This document shows positions 18,111 through 26,753 of a stretch of 64,000 nt of DNA, piece by piece (within the stretch, counting starts at the first letter, position 1; every line of letters starts with the position of its first letter). Source of the stretch: Planococcus citreus (lineage in GTDB: Bacteria > Bacillota > Bacilli > Bacillales_A > Planococcaceae); assembly GCF_003664125.1 (NCBI RefSeq), contig NZ_RCCP01000002.1, positions 62,001 to 126,000 of the forward strand, written 5' to 3'. The position numbers were made by a program, and so were the translations under genes. Below the pieces are notes generated by a model that was given only the letters and a program-made list of their open reading frames with translations, searched no databases and was not told the origin of the DNA.

Positions 18111-19484
18111 ATGATCAAAAAAATGAACAAATTATTTATTCTTCCCGCAACGCTTATCTGGTTGGCAGGCTGCTCTGCAGCAGATGACAATGCACAGCAA
18201 GGAGAAGAAACGGCCGGCGACTCCCCTTCTGCCACGGAAGATGCGGCTGCAGAAAACAATACAGGCGATAATACGGCTTCGCTTCAATTTTCAACGATTG
18301 AAGAGCGATTGAAGCTGGACTTAGCAAATGCACCGTATAGCGGTGAACACTATGAGAAAGACGCCGTGATGGAACAAATGGCAGATCAGACTGAAGACCA
18401 ATCAGCAGAAGCTGTTTATTTGGAAATGCTGGCACTGGCCGGCGAAGATTACCGGGAATTCGAGGAATTTATCTCCAATGTCGATACGTCTTTTGAATCG
18501 GCAAGCGCACAGCCGGGCGAAGTGAATGGACAAGGATCGCCTGAACAACAACAAGTTAATATTGCAGTTCTTTTTGACTCCAGCGGTAGCATGGCAGGCG
18601 ATGTCGGCGGTATCCCTAAAATTCAATCCGCAAAAGAGACAGTCAGTTCTTTCGTTAGTGGACTGCCTGACTCGGCAAATGTCTCTCTCACCGTATACGG
18701 CCATAAAGGGACAGATAAAGCCGCGGATAAAGAACAGTCCTGCGAAGCGATTGAAGAAGTGTACGAATTGGGCGAATTCGATGAACAACAGTTCACCGCT
18801 GCGCTCGATTCGTTCTCACCCGCCGGCTGGACTCCCCTTGCCTCTGCTTTGGCCTCCGCACAGAATCATTTTGGTGACCAAGCAAGTGGCGAGTCTGAAA
18901 ACTTGATCTATGTGGTGAGCGATGGCATGGAGACGTGCAATGGCAACCCGGTAAAACAGGCGGAACAATTGAACCAGTCCGGCGCAAAAGCGATTGTCAA
19001 CATCATCGGTTTCGACGTAGAAAATGATGGGCAGAAACAATTGAAAGAGGTAGCTGATGCTGGCGACGGCACTTATTCCACCGTGCGCAATGACCAGGAG
19101 CTAAAAGCATTTTTTGAGAAGGAAACGACGAGAATCATTAACGAATGGTACAAATGGGAATCCGAGAATCTAAATAAAGTGTACAAATCCGAAACCGAAC
19201 GAATCAACGAATTGTACGACCAGGAGACCGAATTCATTAATGCGACATATGACGAAGAAACCCGATTCAAAGAACTGACCTATGAATTGGAAGATACCGC
19301 GAAAATCGACGGGGCGGCAGTTCGCAAGTTGATTAGTGCAACGGCCATTGATTTGAGGCAATTTGCAAGAGACACTGCCACGGATTTGCGCAAAGAACTC
19401 CGCAGTGGCGGCAATGAACATAGAAAAGAAACACGGGATCAAGCAAAAGAAGAACGTGAAGAGTTGCGGGAAGACGGCGATTGA
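18111..19484 (+). CDS. VWA-domain lipoprotein with C-terminal coiled coil
   Basis: 457 aa. Signal peptide with lipobox WLAGC, so membrane-anchored outside the cell. After an acidic linker, a von Willebrand factor A domain (about 145-345) carries an intact MIDAS motif DSSGSMAG, with threonine/aspartate partners in VVSDGMET. The last 120 residues are charged helical repeats with recurring EFINATYDEETRF-like segments that predict a coiled coil. GGAGG lies 13 bp before the ATG. VWA lipoproteins bind partner proteins or surfaces; the partner here is unknown. No MoxR or BatA-type neighbours are seen. Confidence 0.85.
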   Translation: MIKKMNKLFILPATLIWLAGCSAADDNAQQGEETAGDSPSATEDAAAENNTGDNTASLQFSTIEERLKLDLANAPYSGEHYEKDAVMEQMADQTEDQSAEAVYLEMLALAGEDYREFEEFISNVDTSFESASAQPGEVNGQGSPEQQQVNIAVLFDSSGSMAGDVGGIPKIQSAKETVSSFVSGLPDSANVSLTVYGHKGTDKAADKEQSCEAIEEVYELGEFDEQQFTAALDSFSPAGWTPLASALASAQNHFGDQASGESENLIYVVSDGMETCNGNPVKQAEQLNQSGAKAIVNIIGFDVENDGQKQLKEVADAGDGTYSTVRNDQELKAFFEKETTRIINEWYKWESENLNKVYKSETERINELYDQETEFINATYDEETRFKELTYELEDTAKIDGAAVRKLISATAIDLRQFARDTATDLRKELRSGGNEHRKETRDQAKEEREELREDGD

Positions 19485-19551
19485 AACGTAGCCGTTTTTA
19501 AATTTACGAATCTGCTGACTTCTTTGGTACTTACAATGGTCAGGAATATGA

Positions 19552-19579
19552 AAAGACAGCCACTTGGCTGTCTTTTTTT
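19552..19579. terminator. Bidirectional terminator
   Basis: AAAAGACAGCCA pairs with TGGCTGTCTTTTTTT. It serves the VWA gene on one strand and the convergent dehydrogenase-like gene on the other. Confidence 0.8.
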
Positions 19580-19587
19580 GAGCTGAA

Positions 19588-21414
19588 TTATGATTCGTAA
19601 AAAAAGAATTTCCGGTACAAGATCAATCCACTTGCGAACAGCAATAAGGCTACATATGCCGGCAGGATATGGATAAAGCTCGTATAGCCAATGATAATAG
19701 CCGCCCCAAACGCCGGCAGCCCGCCGAACAGGAACGTGTACCAGACCCATCGCTGCCCTTCCTGAAATCCCCATAACGCGAGCATCAACACAAGCAGCCC
19801 CACACTGATCAAGGCGCTGCCAAGCCCCGCCCGGTCATGCGCGATTACAGGAATGAGCCGTTCGTTGATGGCAGCGATTTGTTCAGGGCTCATGCAAATA
19901 TAGGCGATGTCAGTTTGGACGAAAACGCCGTTCACGCCGATTGTCGAAATGACAAGCCCGGCTGCTGCGAGCGCAAATCCAAGTGCGACAAACGCCAGCT
20001 GGCCCCACAAGCTGCGTTTCCAGGCTTGGTGGTTCGTGCGGTTGCGCGAAAACGAATGTTCGCTATGGTTTTTGGATGCCTGGTAGCCTTTCCAGAAAAA
20101 TGGCAGTAGAACAAGCCAAAGAATGCCATGGAGCCAGTCGAAATAACCGAATCCGATAAATAATAAAATACCGAGGAACCCTAATACCCCTGCGATGTGA
20201 ATCGCGCGTTTTGCCCATTCTAGGCCGTAACGGACACCATGCCTTGCCAATTGCATATAGAGAATGCCGCCCGAAACCATCGTACCGGCTACGGTCATCC
20301 GGTCATGCTGCATGAAATGATAAATATTCGGATTGATCGCAATGAGTTCTTCTCTCGATAAGTTCAAAAATGCCTCGTCATAGGGCATGAGGACGATGGT
20401 CATGCTGACAAGCATTGCCACTGCCCCGCCGAGGAACATGAACAATCCGAATAGCCAATGCCAAATCCAGCCATCGTACACAGGAGGCGCCGTTATTCGT
20501 TGATCCAGCAATCCTTCATTGATGCGCTTCGGCAAACCGGGGCCGGTCCTGACATAGCCGCTAGAGAGCATCACCAAATCCGCTCCTGCCCCGTATAAAG
20601 CCAGGGCGTCTTTCGGTTCAGCGATTCCGCCTGAGACGATGATCGGAATTGTACTGTGCTGCCGAATGGCAGACACTTGTTCAGCCAGCAGTCCAGTTTG
20701 TTCGATCGGATATTCTATGCCTTCGCCCGTGTCTATTCCCAGTTCATCGATGACGATTCCGTCTATGTATGTTTCATTAGCTGCCAGTCCCATAACAGCT
20801 GAATCGATTTCATCCGCTGAACTGGCACATAATAGCGGCTTGCTGCCGACTGCTTCTTTTAAAGACTGCCGCTGCTCCTCGCTGAACGGCTCTTCAATGA
20901 TAAAAGCTTCTCCATATGCAGACAGCTTGTTCAATAAAGAACGCGTTTGTTCAAAAGAACCGCTTTTCCCTATCCGGATGAAAATCGGCTTACTGAACGG
21001 CTTTAGCTTCTCGAGCTTCTCGATCGTTCGCTTGAGACCGGGTGATTCCAGATGGTATGGAAACAGCAACTTATCTTTTGAGTCGGTGAATGCCGGCGAA
21101 CCTGCTTCCACTGGCTCCCACGACACCGGGCCGATCTCGATAAAGCCCGTTCCCAAATGGCTGAATGCCTTGGTTCCGGAAAGCAAGGGATCGATTTTCC
21201 CGCTCAAGCCGACGGGGTTGGCGATCTTGAACCCGAAAATCTCCGCTTCCAGCTGCTTGGCTGGAGCCGTGTGCCCCAAATATTCGATGAGTTTGCTTCC
21301 GCCGGGAATCGAGGCGATCCGATGCATGCCTTTATGGATAAATTCTCTCCCGGTTTTTGCCGGCAAGCGGGAAAGTGCGGGTTCAAACATCGTATGATAA
21401 GTCCAATCCGGCAA
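19588..21414 (-). CDS. Dihydroorotate-dehydrogenase-like protein fused to a membrane domain
   Basis: 608 aa. Residues 1 to about 300 follow the class 2 dihydroorotate dehydrogenase fold: NPVGLSGKIDP, GFIEIGPVSWEP, IIVSGGIAEPKDALALYGAGADLVMLSSGY (phosphate/FMN end). The catalytic segment is altered: where the family has an Asn-Ser-x-Pro-Asn loop, this protein reads FIIEEPFSEE, and the usual Lys and Asn-Thr residues are not seen. Residues 320-608 add about seven membrane helices. The frame opens at GTG 21423, but TTG 21414 has better spacing to TTAGGA. Probably not the pyrimidine enzyme; possibly a membrane flavoprotein. Confidence 0.75.
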   Translation of the reverse strand: MPDWTYHTMFEPALSRLPAKTGREFIHKGMHRIASIPGGSKLIEYLGHTAPAKQLEAEIFGFKIANPVGLSGKIDPLLSGTKAFSHLGTGFIEIGPVSWEPVEAGSPAFTDSKDKLLFPYHLESPGLKRTIEKLEKLKPFSKPIFIRIGKSGSFEQTRSLLNKLSAYGEAFIIEEPFSEEQRQSLKEAVGSKPLLCASSADEIDSAVMGLAANETYIDGIVIDELGIDTGEGIEYPIEQTGLLAEQVSAIRQHSTIPIIVSGGIAEPKDALALYGAGADLVMLSSGYVRTGPGLPKRINEGLLDQRITAPPVYDGWIWHWLFGLFMFLGGAVAMLVSMTIVLMPYDEAFLNLSREELIAINPNIYHFMQHDRMTVAGTMVSGGILYMQLARHGVRYGLEWAKRAIHIAGVLGFLGILLFIGFGYFDWLHGILWLVLLPFFWKGYQASKNHSEHSFSRNRTNHQAWKRSLWGQLAFVALGFALAAAGLVISTIGVNGVFVQTDIAYICMSPEQIAAINERLIPVIAHDRAGLGSALISVGLLVLMLALWGFQEGQRWVWYTFLFGGLPAFGAAIIIGYTSFIHILPAYVALLLFASGLILYRKFFFYES

Positions 21415-21496
21415 GAAAATCACGTCCTAAAACAAAGTATGCTGTTATTTTACCGCATTTTACGCAACGAAAGCGTAAATTTCATGAAAAACCCGT

Positions 21497-21862
21497 TTAG
21501 ATCCACACATCATTTTCTGCCGTCTGCCCACTTTGAATATCGCCTGTATTGACGACGCTTTTAGGTTCAACCAGCAAGATGCTCGCTTGCGTTTTCGCAA
21601 ATGGCTTGTGCTCTGTATTTTTTGGAACGACAAACATTTCGCCTGCTTTCAATTCCACTTTTCCGTCCCGAAATTCAATGGCTAGTTCTCCTTCTAACAC
21701 AATGAACACTTCATCAGTTTCTTCATGCTTATGCCAGACGAAATCCCCTTGCACTTTCACGGTTTTGAATTGATAATCATTCATTTCTGCGATGACTTTC
21801 GGCGACCATAGATCGTCGAATTTCAAAAGTTTTTCATTGAAATTGATCGACTTGAAATTCAT
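21497..21862 (-). CDS. Cupin-domain protein
   Basis: 121-aa single-domain cupin. The metal motifs are clear: WHKHEETDEVFIVLEGE (two His and a Glu) and the second strand pair ending in KNTEHKPFA. The ATG at 21862 follows GAGAGGAG; the GTG nine bases upstream is inside that site. Relatives bind small ligands or act as isomerases or dioxygenases. It sits 15 bp downstream of the Nudix gene and is probably in the same small-enzyme cluster. Substrate unknown. Confidence 0.85.
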   Translation of the reverse strand: MNFKSINFNEKLLKFDDLWSPKVIAEMNDYQFKTVKVQGDFVWHKHEETDEVFIVLEGELAIEFRDGKVELKAGEMFVVPKNTEHKPFAKTQASILLVEPKSVVNTGDIQSGQTAENDVWI

Positions 21863-21877
21863 TGAATCCACTCCTCT

Positions 21878-22363
21878 CTAAGCTTTTATTGGTTCTGAAA
21901 GTGCTGCCGCTGTGTATTCAGCGATTTCCCTATTTTTATAAATGAAGCAATGTTCCAATTTCAAATCACCCTTTAGCAGCGAAGGCAGATAGGCACGTAA
22001 ATTAGCGGCTACCCCGCGATTGTCTTTTTGCAGGATCCACTCGATTGACTTCCAATCCAATATGCCTTCTCGGGTCCCGAGAGGCGTAGCCAAAACTTGT
22101 GTTTCCGGCAAATCCGCCATAAACAAGTACATTCCTTGACGGCTGCTTTCATTCGTGAAAAGAACATTTCCTGCATGCAGCATATCTGTCAATCGAATGC
22201 CGGTCTCTTCAAAGGTTTCCCTGATGGCACTTTCAAGCGGCGTTTCGCCGGGCTCGATTTTTCCGCCGACGCCATTCCACATCCCCATCTGCGGCGGCTT
22301 CTCCCGGTTCAGGAGCAGAATCTTATCACCATTTCGAATCAAGCACAACATATAGTTCAACAT
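21878..22363 (-). CDS. Nudix hydrolase (8-oxo-dGTPase-like)
   Basis: 161 aa. The Nudix box is complete: GGKIEPGETPLESAIRETFEETGI near residue 38. The opening LNYMLCLIRNGDKILLLNREKPP and the box sequence resemble the MutT/8-oxo-dGTP diphosphatase subgroup that cleanses damaged nucleotides. Start ATG follows GGGAGGGC. It belongs to a run of minus-strand small-molecule enzymes; exact substrate not determined. Confidence 0.85.
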   Translation of the reverse strand: MLNYMLCLIRNGDKILLLNREKPPQMGMWNGVGGKIEPGETPLESAIRETFEETGIRLTDMLHAGNVLFTNESSRQGMYLFMADLPETQVLATPLGTREGILDWKSIEWILQKDNRGVAANLRAYLPSLLKGDLKLEHCFIYKNREIAEYTAAALSEPIKA

Positions 22364-22407
22364 GTGATGCCCTCCCGTAGTTTTCTGCTTGCTCAGCTAA
22401 ACATTTT

Positions 22408-22863
22408 CTATACGTGCTTTTGATCCCATTGTGCCAAAGACATCATGTCGAATTCTTCCTCAACCTTGAAATCTAGCGGTGCGATAAATTCCAGTGAATT
22501 GCCATCCGGGTCATGAAAATAAACTGCTGCGTGGGCATATGGCCGGTTCGGCAAGATCACTGGTTGTTCTTCCGGTGAAAAACCGAAAGCCGTTCGCCCT
22601 TCGATTCCTCTGTCGGCCAGCCAAACCTTCGCGTTGCGGATCGCTCCTATATCCACATGAAAAGCGATATGGCGAAGCGAAGGATGATAAGGCGTTTCCA
22701 CTTTATCCGTTTCCCATAAGCCCACCCAACTTTGCCCTTTGACAATCCAAAAGAAAGCGAGCTTCGGAGTCTCATAAGCAAGTTCCAATTCCAAACTAGT
22801 ATAGAATTCAATGGAGCGTTTTAAATCCCTGACCGGTAAATGCGCTTCGTAAAGGCCATTAAT
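22408..22863 (-). CDS. VOC-family (glyoxalase/bleomycin-resistance fold) protein with apparent AUU start
   Basis: 151 aa when read from ATT 22863. The N-terminal strand EAHLPVRDLKRSIEFYTSLE is a typical VOC beginning and is lost if the TTG at 22794 is used as start. In frame there is no ATG, GTG or TTG near the AAGGAGG (22877-22871); ATT 22863 is seven bases from it. The ATT also overlaps the stop of the gene before it, which fits coupled re-initiation. Metal ligands: His in EAHLP, Glu in LEFIAP. A dioxygenase, glyoxalase or antibiotic-binding role cannot be separated. Confidence 0.75.
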   Translation of the reverse strand: MNGLYEAHLPVRDLKRSIEFYTSLELELAYETPKLAFFWIVKGQSWVGLWETDKVETPYHPSLRHIAFHVDIGAIRNAKVWLADRGIEGRTAFGFSPEEQPVILPNRPYAHAAVYFHDPDGNSLEFIAPLDFKVEEEFDMMSLAQWDQKHV

Positions 22864-23347
22864 GATTTGCCTCCTTTATCTTTTTTATAATATCTATTTT
22901 TCTCAAGTCTTTTCCGTGGTTCTTGGTTCTCCTGTATCCGTCTATAGATGATTTTGTATATATTTTTAAATAATCATCCAAACTTAACGCGTAATATTCC
23001 GCTCCATCTTCCAGTACTTTTTTCAAACTTCTATGGTCGACCCCTGCAAAAACCTCTAAATCCTCAATGAATGAAAACCCCACCTGGTTATAGCCATCAC
23101 TAAATTCATGCTCCCGATAATCAATCACCGAATAACCGATCCGTTCCATTAGGTTTTCCAACGCGCTCTACTGTTCATTGAGATAAACGAAGGGAACTAG
23201 CATATCAATATCTTGAGGAGAGAAATCCATTTTTGCGGCTTTTCCGAGAACTAGAGAGCCATATAGAACGGGAATGATGCGAAATTCTTTATTGAAGCTT
23301 TTACAAAGACCAATAAATTCTTTATGTAAATGCTGTTCCTTACTCAC
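22859..23347 (-). pseudogene. Nucleotidyltransferase-like gene with an in-frame amber stop
   Basis: Reading from GTG 23347 gives VSKEQHLHKEFIGLCKSF..., then VLYGSLVLGKAAKMDFSPQDIDMLV (G-S and D-x-D, the nucleotidyltransferase core), then a TAG codon at 23170-23168 within LNEQ-stop-SALEN. The same frame continues for 100 more codons to TAA 22859. The rest (GFSFIEDLEVFAGVDH, SSIDGYRRTKNHGKDLRKI) is well conserved in character. A single G-to-A change from a TGG codon would explain the stop. The start overlaps the preceding Nudix gene. Broken, or very recently inactivated; a sequencing error is possible. Confidence 0.75.
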
Positions 23348-23873
23348 TATTTGAAACCAGCTTTCGATTGCTCGCCACTGCTTCTTTTAATACTAATAGC
23401 GCTAACTCATGATCATTCATCACATACGGAACCTCTTCGGACTCTACCCAAATGCGCGCGGTGGTCTCGAATTGACGCAAAAATGGAAAACACTTTGTAA
23501 TGTCCATTCGGTAGAATAGTTGATATCCAACTTTCGGGTATTTTCCATTCTCCATAAACCCCCTATTTTCTGAATGGTCCACTTTAATCGCACCGATATA
23601 AGTAAAATCGCCCTCTATGTATGCCTCTTCGTATATTTCACGGCGCAATGCCTGTTCAGGCTCTTCCCCTTTTTCCACATGACCGCCGGGAACATTAAAT
23701 CCTCGCCCTTTTACTTGAACAAGCACAAGTTTTTCATCTAGAAAGCAGTAGCCATGAACACTTGTCACGATGTCGTTTTCTTTGAGTGGTTTATAGGGCT
23801 GCCAGGTCAGGCTTACAGTCTGGCCATCCCAAATGACATAAGTTTGATTTCTCACGAATCTCTCATCCTCCAA
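23340..23873 (-). CDS. Nudix hydrolase
   Basis: 177 aa with a complete Nudix box, GGHVEKGEEPEQALRREIYEEA near residue 63. The N-terminal VSLTWQPYKPL and the later KVDHSENRGFMENGKYPKVGYQLFYRMD resemble an uncharacterised Nudix subgroup of Bacillaceae. The gene overlaps the following nucleotidyltransferase start by eight bases, indicating coupled translation. Substrate unknown. Confidence 0.85.
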   Translation of the reverse strand: MEDERFVRNQTYVIWDGQTVSLTWQPYKPLKENDIVTSVHGYCFLDEKLVLVQVKGRGFNVPGGHVEKGEEPEQALRREIYEEAYIEGDFTYIGAIKVDHSENRGFMENGKYPKVGYQLFYRMDITKCFPFLRQFETTARIWVESEEVPYVMNDHELALLVLKEAVASNRKLVSNSE

Positions 23874-23918
23874 ACGGATAGATATGACATTTTCCAGCTT
23901 TTCCGGATTTTTAAAAGT

Positions 23919-24806
23919 TTAGCTTTTGTTTTCGAGCTGCTCTCCCTGAAGCATATCTTTCAAAATGCGCAAATTGGCTTCATAGAATGCAAAATTCTTC
24001 TCCAGTCCACGTCGCTGGCTCCAGCCGATGCTGTTAAAGGCATCGATAAACCGGTAAAAAGGCAAAACGGCTCGTAAATCGATCATCGGCCGGATACTGT
24101 TATAGCCTTTCTGAAAAGAACTCAACAAGGCAGGATCCGACTTTAAAAAATCACGGTGAATTTTAGTGAAATCGATTTCCGTCGAACCGAAGCGCACACT
24201 TTCGAAATCGATCATGCCGGAAACCCGACCTTCCTCCACAATGATATTGGCTGGCCGGAAATCCATATGGACAAAACTCGGCCCGTCTGGTGCTGGAAGC
24301 TCCCCTTTCATTTGCTCAAACTTCCGTATGCTAGCCATATATAAATCCTCATCCAATACTTCTTTCACATCTTCCGCGAAGCTGTAAAACTGCCTTTCGA
24401 TAAATTCATGCCAATTGGGGAATTCATTTTGTATGGCGACAGGTGCGGTTGTGTTAGAAGGTTTGATTTGATGCATAGACGCTTGCATGGCGCCGATTTG
24501 ATAGGCGATTTCCGGAGAAGCTGTTGCGGACAAAGGCTTTCCTTTCAGTTCGGCCAGCAGAAAAGCCCCTGGACAGCTATCGTCACCCGCCCAATGATCG
24601 AGCAGCTTTGGAATCGGGACATGTTCAGCGAGGATTTTATAGGCGGCCAGCTCGCGCTCATATTTCGCACGGGTATACGGGATTTTCAAAAAGACGGATT
24701 CGCCATTTTGTAAGGTGCATTTGTAAACCGTTGAACTGAAAGAATCTTCGACTTCGTCGACGGAAATCACTTGCAGCTTGAATTGTTTTAACACCTGATT
24801 CAGCAT
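23919..24806 (-). CDS. APH-family phosphotransferase
   Basis: 295-aa kinase-like protein of the aminoglycoside/homoserine/choline phosphotransferase superfamily. The catalytic loop is FVHMDFRPANIIV (His-x-Asp...Asn) near residue 175, and the metal-binding site is GMIDFESVRFG. The N-lobe lysine region FLKIPYTRAKYERE is present. It may phosphorylate a sugar, amino alcohol or antibiotic; neighbouring Nudix, VOC and nucleotidyltransferase genes suggest a xenobiotic- or metabolite-modifying cluster. Resistance cannot be claimed from the sequence. Confidence 0.82.
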   Translation of the reverse strand: MLNQVLKQFKLQVISVDEVEDSFSSTVYKCTLQNGESVFLKIPYTRAKYERELAAYKILAEHVPIPKLLDHWAGDDSCPGAFLLAELKGKPLSATASPEIAYQIGAMQASMHQIKPSNTTAPVAIQNEFPNWHEFIERQFYSFAEDVKEVLDEDLYMASIRKFEQMKGELPAPDGPSFVHMDFRPANIIVEEGRVSGMIDFESVRFGSTEIDFTKIHRDFLKSDPALLSSFQKGYNSIRPMIDLRAVLPFYRFIDAFNSIGWSQRRGLEKNFAFYEANLRILKDMLQGEQLENKS

Positions 24807-25110
24807 GGATCACCCACCTCAGTTCTTAGTCATGTTTAAACTTCTTTTTGTCCAGATATCTAACAGGACGGCTAGCGATTTTCTAAAAACATTAAATACT
24901 TATTGACCATTTTTACCGACAGCTTGTGAATCGAATAATAAAATGAGTTTCATAATATCTACCATTGCGGATGCCATTAATTAAGTGATCCCAGCAAGCA
25001 CCTGTACTTGTAAATATTAGTATATCAAAAGCTCTTTAAGATTCGTCTCGTTTTCAGAATTTTTCCACAAAAGATCGATCGACTATATAATCAATTAATC
25101 GGCGGATTAG
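24807..25110. other. Intergenic, nothing recognised
   Basis: AT-rich spacer between the phosphotransferase gene start and the gluconate operon terminator. It must hold the promoter for the minus-strand enzyme cluster, but no clear -35/-10 pair or repeat stands out. Confidence 0.5.
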
Positions 25111-25142
25111 AAAAACCCGAAGCGCAATGGCTTCGGGTTTTA
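25111..25142 (-). terminator. Terminator of the gluconate operon
   Basis: AAACCCGAAGC pairs with GCTTCGGGTTT, four bases before the gntK stop. Confidence 0.85.
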
Positions 25143-25145
25143 TCG

Positions 25146-26690
25146 TTAGTTCATATGCTTGCGCTGGAAATCGGAAATGCTTTCGTATTCTTCTTTCAGC
25201 AAACGCGATAAGCGGATATAGATCGGAAGCAGTTCACGGTAAATATTGCTCGCTTCCGTTTCTGGATGATGCGTATGGGTGCTGCCGATCATTTCAGAGA
25301 CGATGCTGAAATCCTCGATCTCACCTGTGGCGTACATGCCGAGGACCACTGCACCGAGACAGGAACTTTCAAAACTTTCCGGGATGATGACCGGCTTGTC
25401 GAAGACGTCGGCCAACAGCTGACGCCACAACTCAGAGCGGGCAAAACCGCCGGACGCTTGAATGCGTGCGGGCTCTCCTGTCAATTCCTCAACGGCAAGT
25501 AGCACGGTATACAAGTTGAAGACGATGCCTTCTAAAACTGCGCGGATCATATGTTGCTTCTGGTGATGGATGCTGAGACCGAAAAACGACCCTCTGGCAT
25601 TGGCATCCCATAGCGGAGCCCGTTCCCCTGTCAAATATGGATGGAACAATAGCCCGTCGGCTCCCGGTTTGACGTTGGCAGCGATCCTCGTCAATACATC
25701 GTATGTATCAATTCCGAGGCGTTTTGCCGTTTCTACTTCAGAAGACGCGAATTCATCGCGCAGCCAGCGCAAAATGATTCCCCCGTTGTTGACCGGGCCG
25801 CCGATAACCCAATGATTTTCCGTCAATACATAACAGAAAGTCCGCTCTTTCGGGTCGGTTTTCGGCACTGGCGATACCGTGCGGATGGCGCCACTCGTTC
25901 CGATGGTCACCGCAATGACTCCGGGATCGATGGCATTGACGCCAAGATTGGCCAATACGCCGTCGCTCGCCCCAATGACAAAAGGGACGTCTTCGGAAAT
26001 GCCCATGAACGCAGCGAACTCCGGGGCGACTCCTGTAAATTGCTCAGTCGTCGGCACGAGGCGCGGCAATTTCTCTGCCGTGACACAAGATACATCCAGT
26101 GCGCCTTGGTCCCAGTCGAGCTGTTCCAAATTGAACAAGCCAGTAGCAGAAGCGATCGAGTGGTCTTCGACGTATTCGCCGAAGAATTTGTGGAAAATAT
26201 AGCTCTTGATACTGATGAACTTCGCAGTAGCTTGGCAGATCTCCGGTTTTTCATCCTGCAGCCACAACAGTTTCGACAGTGGTGACATCGCATGGATCGG
26301 CGTACCTGTCCGCAAGTAAATGTCATGACCGTTCAAGTTTTCTTTAATGTGCTTCGCGTGCTTCGAGCTTCTCGTATCGGCCCAAGTGATACTATTGGTC
26401 AACAGTTCTCCTTGAGCGTCCACCGCAATCAGGCTGTGCATTGCCGAGCTGAACGACAAGAGCTTTAATGACTCTTTGCTGATGTCGCTTTTTCTCAAGG
26501 TTTCCCGGACAGCTGTCAGGACGGCGCGGAAAATTTCTTCCGGATCCTGTTCGGCAGTCAATTGGTTCGGTGTGTGCAAGGGATAGAAAACCGTATGGCT
26601 ATCTTTGATTTCTCCCGCTTTATTGAATAGGACGGCTTTTGTGGAAGTGGTCCCTATGTCGACCCCTAAATAATAGGATTGTTCAGGCAT
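25146..26690 (-). CDS. gntK: Gluconokinase
   Basis: 514-aa FGGY-family sugar kinase that phosphorylates gluconate to 6-phosphogluconate. ATP-binding motifs GVDIGTTSTKAVLFN at the N-terminus and TIGTSGAIRTV near residue 260 are intact, and the C-terminal FGGY-type QASGGFARSELWRQLLADVF is present. It lies downstream of gntP and gnd on the same strand, which fixes the substrate choice among FGGY kinases. It is the last gene of the operon, closed by a terminator. Confidence 0.93.
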   Translation of the reverse strand: MPEQSYYLGVDIGTTSTKAVLFNKAGEIKDSHTVFYPLHTPNQLTAEQDPEEIFRAVLTAVRETLRKSDISKESLKLLSFSSAMHSLIAVDAQGELLTNSITWADTRSSKHAKHIKENLNGHDIYLRTGTPIHAMSPLSKLLWLQDEKPEICQATAKFISIKSYIFHKFFGEYVEDHSIASATGLFNLEQLDWDQGALDVSCVTAEKLPRLVPTTEQFTGVAPEFAAFMGISEDVPFVIGASDGVLANLGVNAIDPGVIAVTIGTSGAIRTVSPVPKTDPKERTFCYVLTENHWVIGGPVNNGGIILRWLRDEFASSEVETAKRLGIDTYDVLTRIAANVKPGADGLLFHPYLTGERAPLWDANARGSFFGLSIHHQKQHMIRAVLEGIVFNLYTVLLAVEELTGEPARIQASGGFARSELWRQLLADVFDKPVIIPESFESSCLGAVVLGMYATGEIEDFSIVSEMIGSTHTHHPETEASNIYRELLPIYIRLSRLLKEEYESISDFQRKHMN

Positions 26691-26753
26691 GTTCTTCTTC
26701 CTTCCTTATAGCAGAAAAAGAAAAAGGAAAGATTCCTTTTTCTTTTTCTGAAA

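Noticed and set aside
23168-23170. UAG read as pyrrolysine or suppressed.
   Set aside because: No pyl genes or context support it; a simple nonsense change explains the data.
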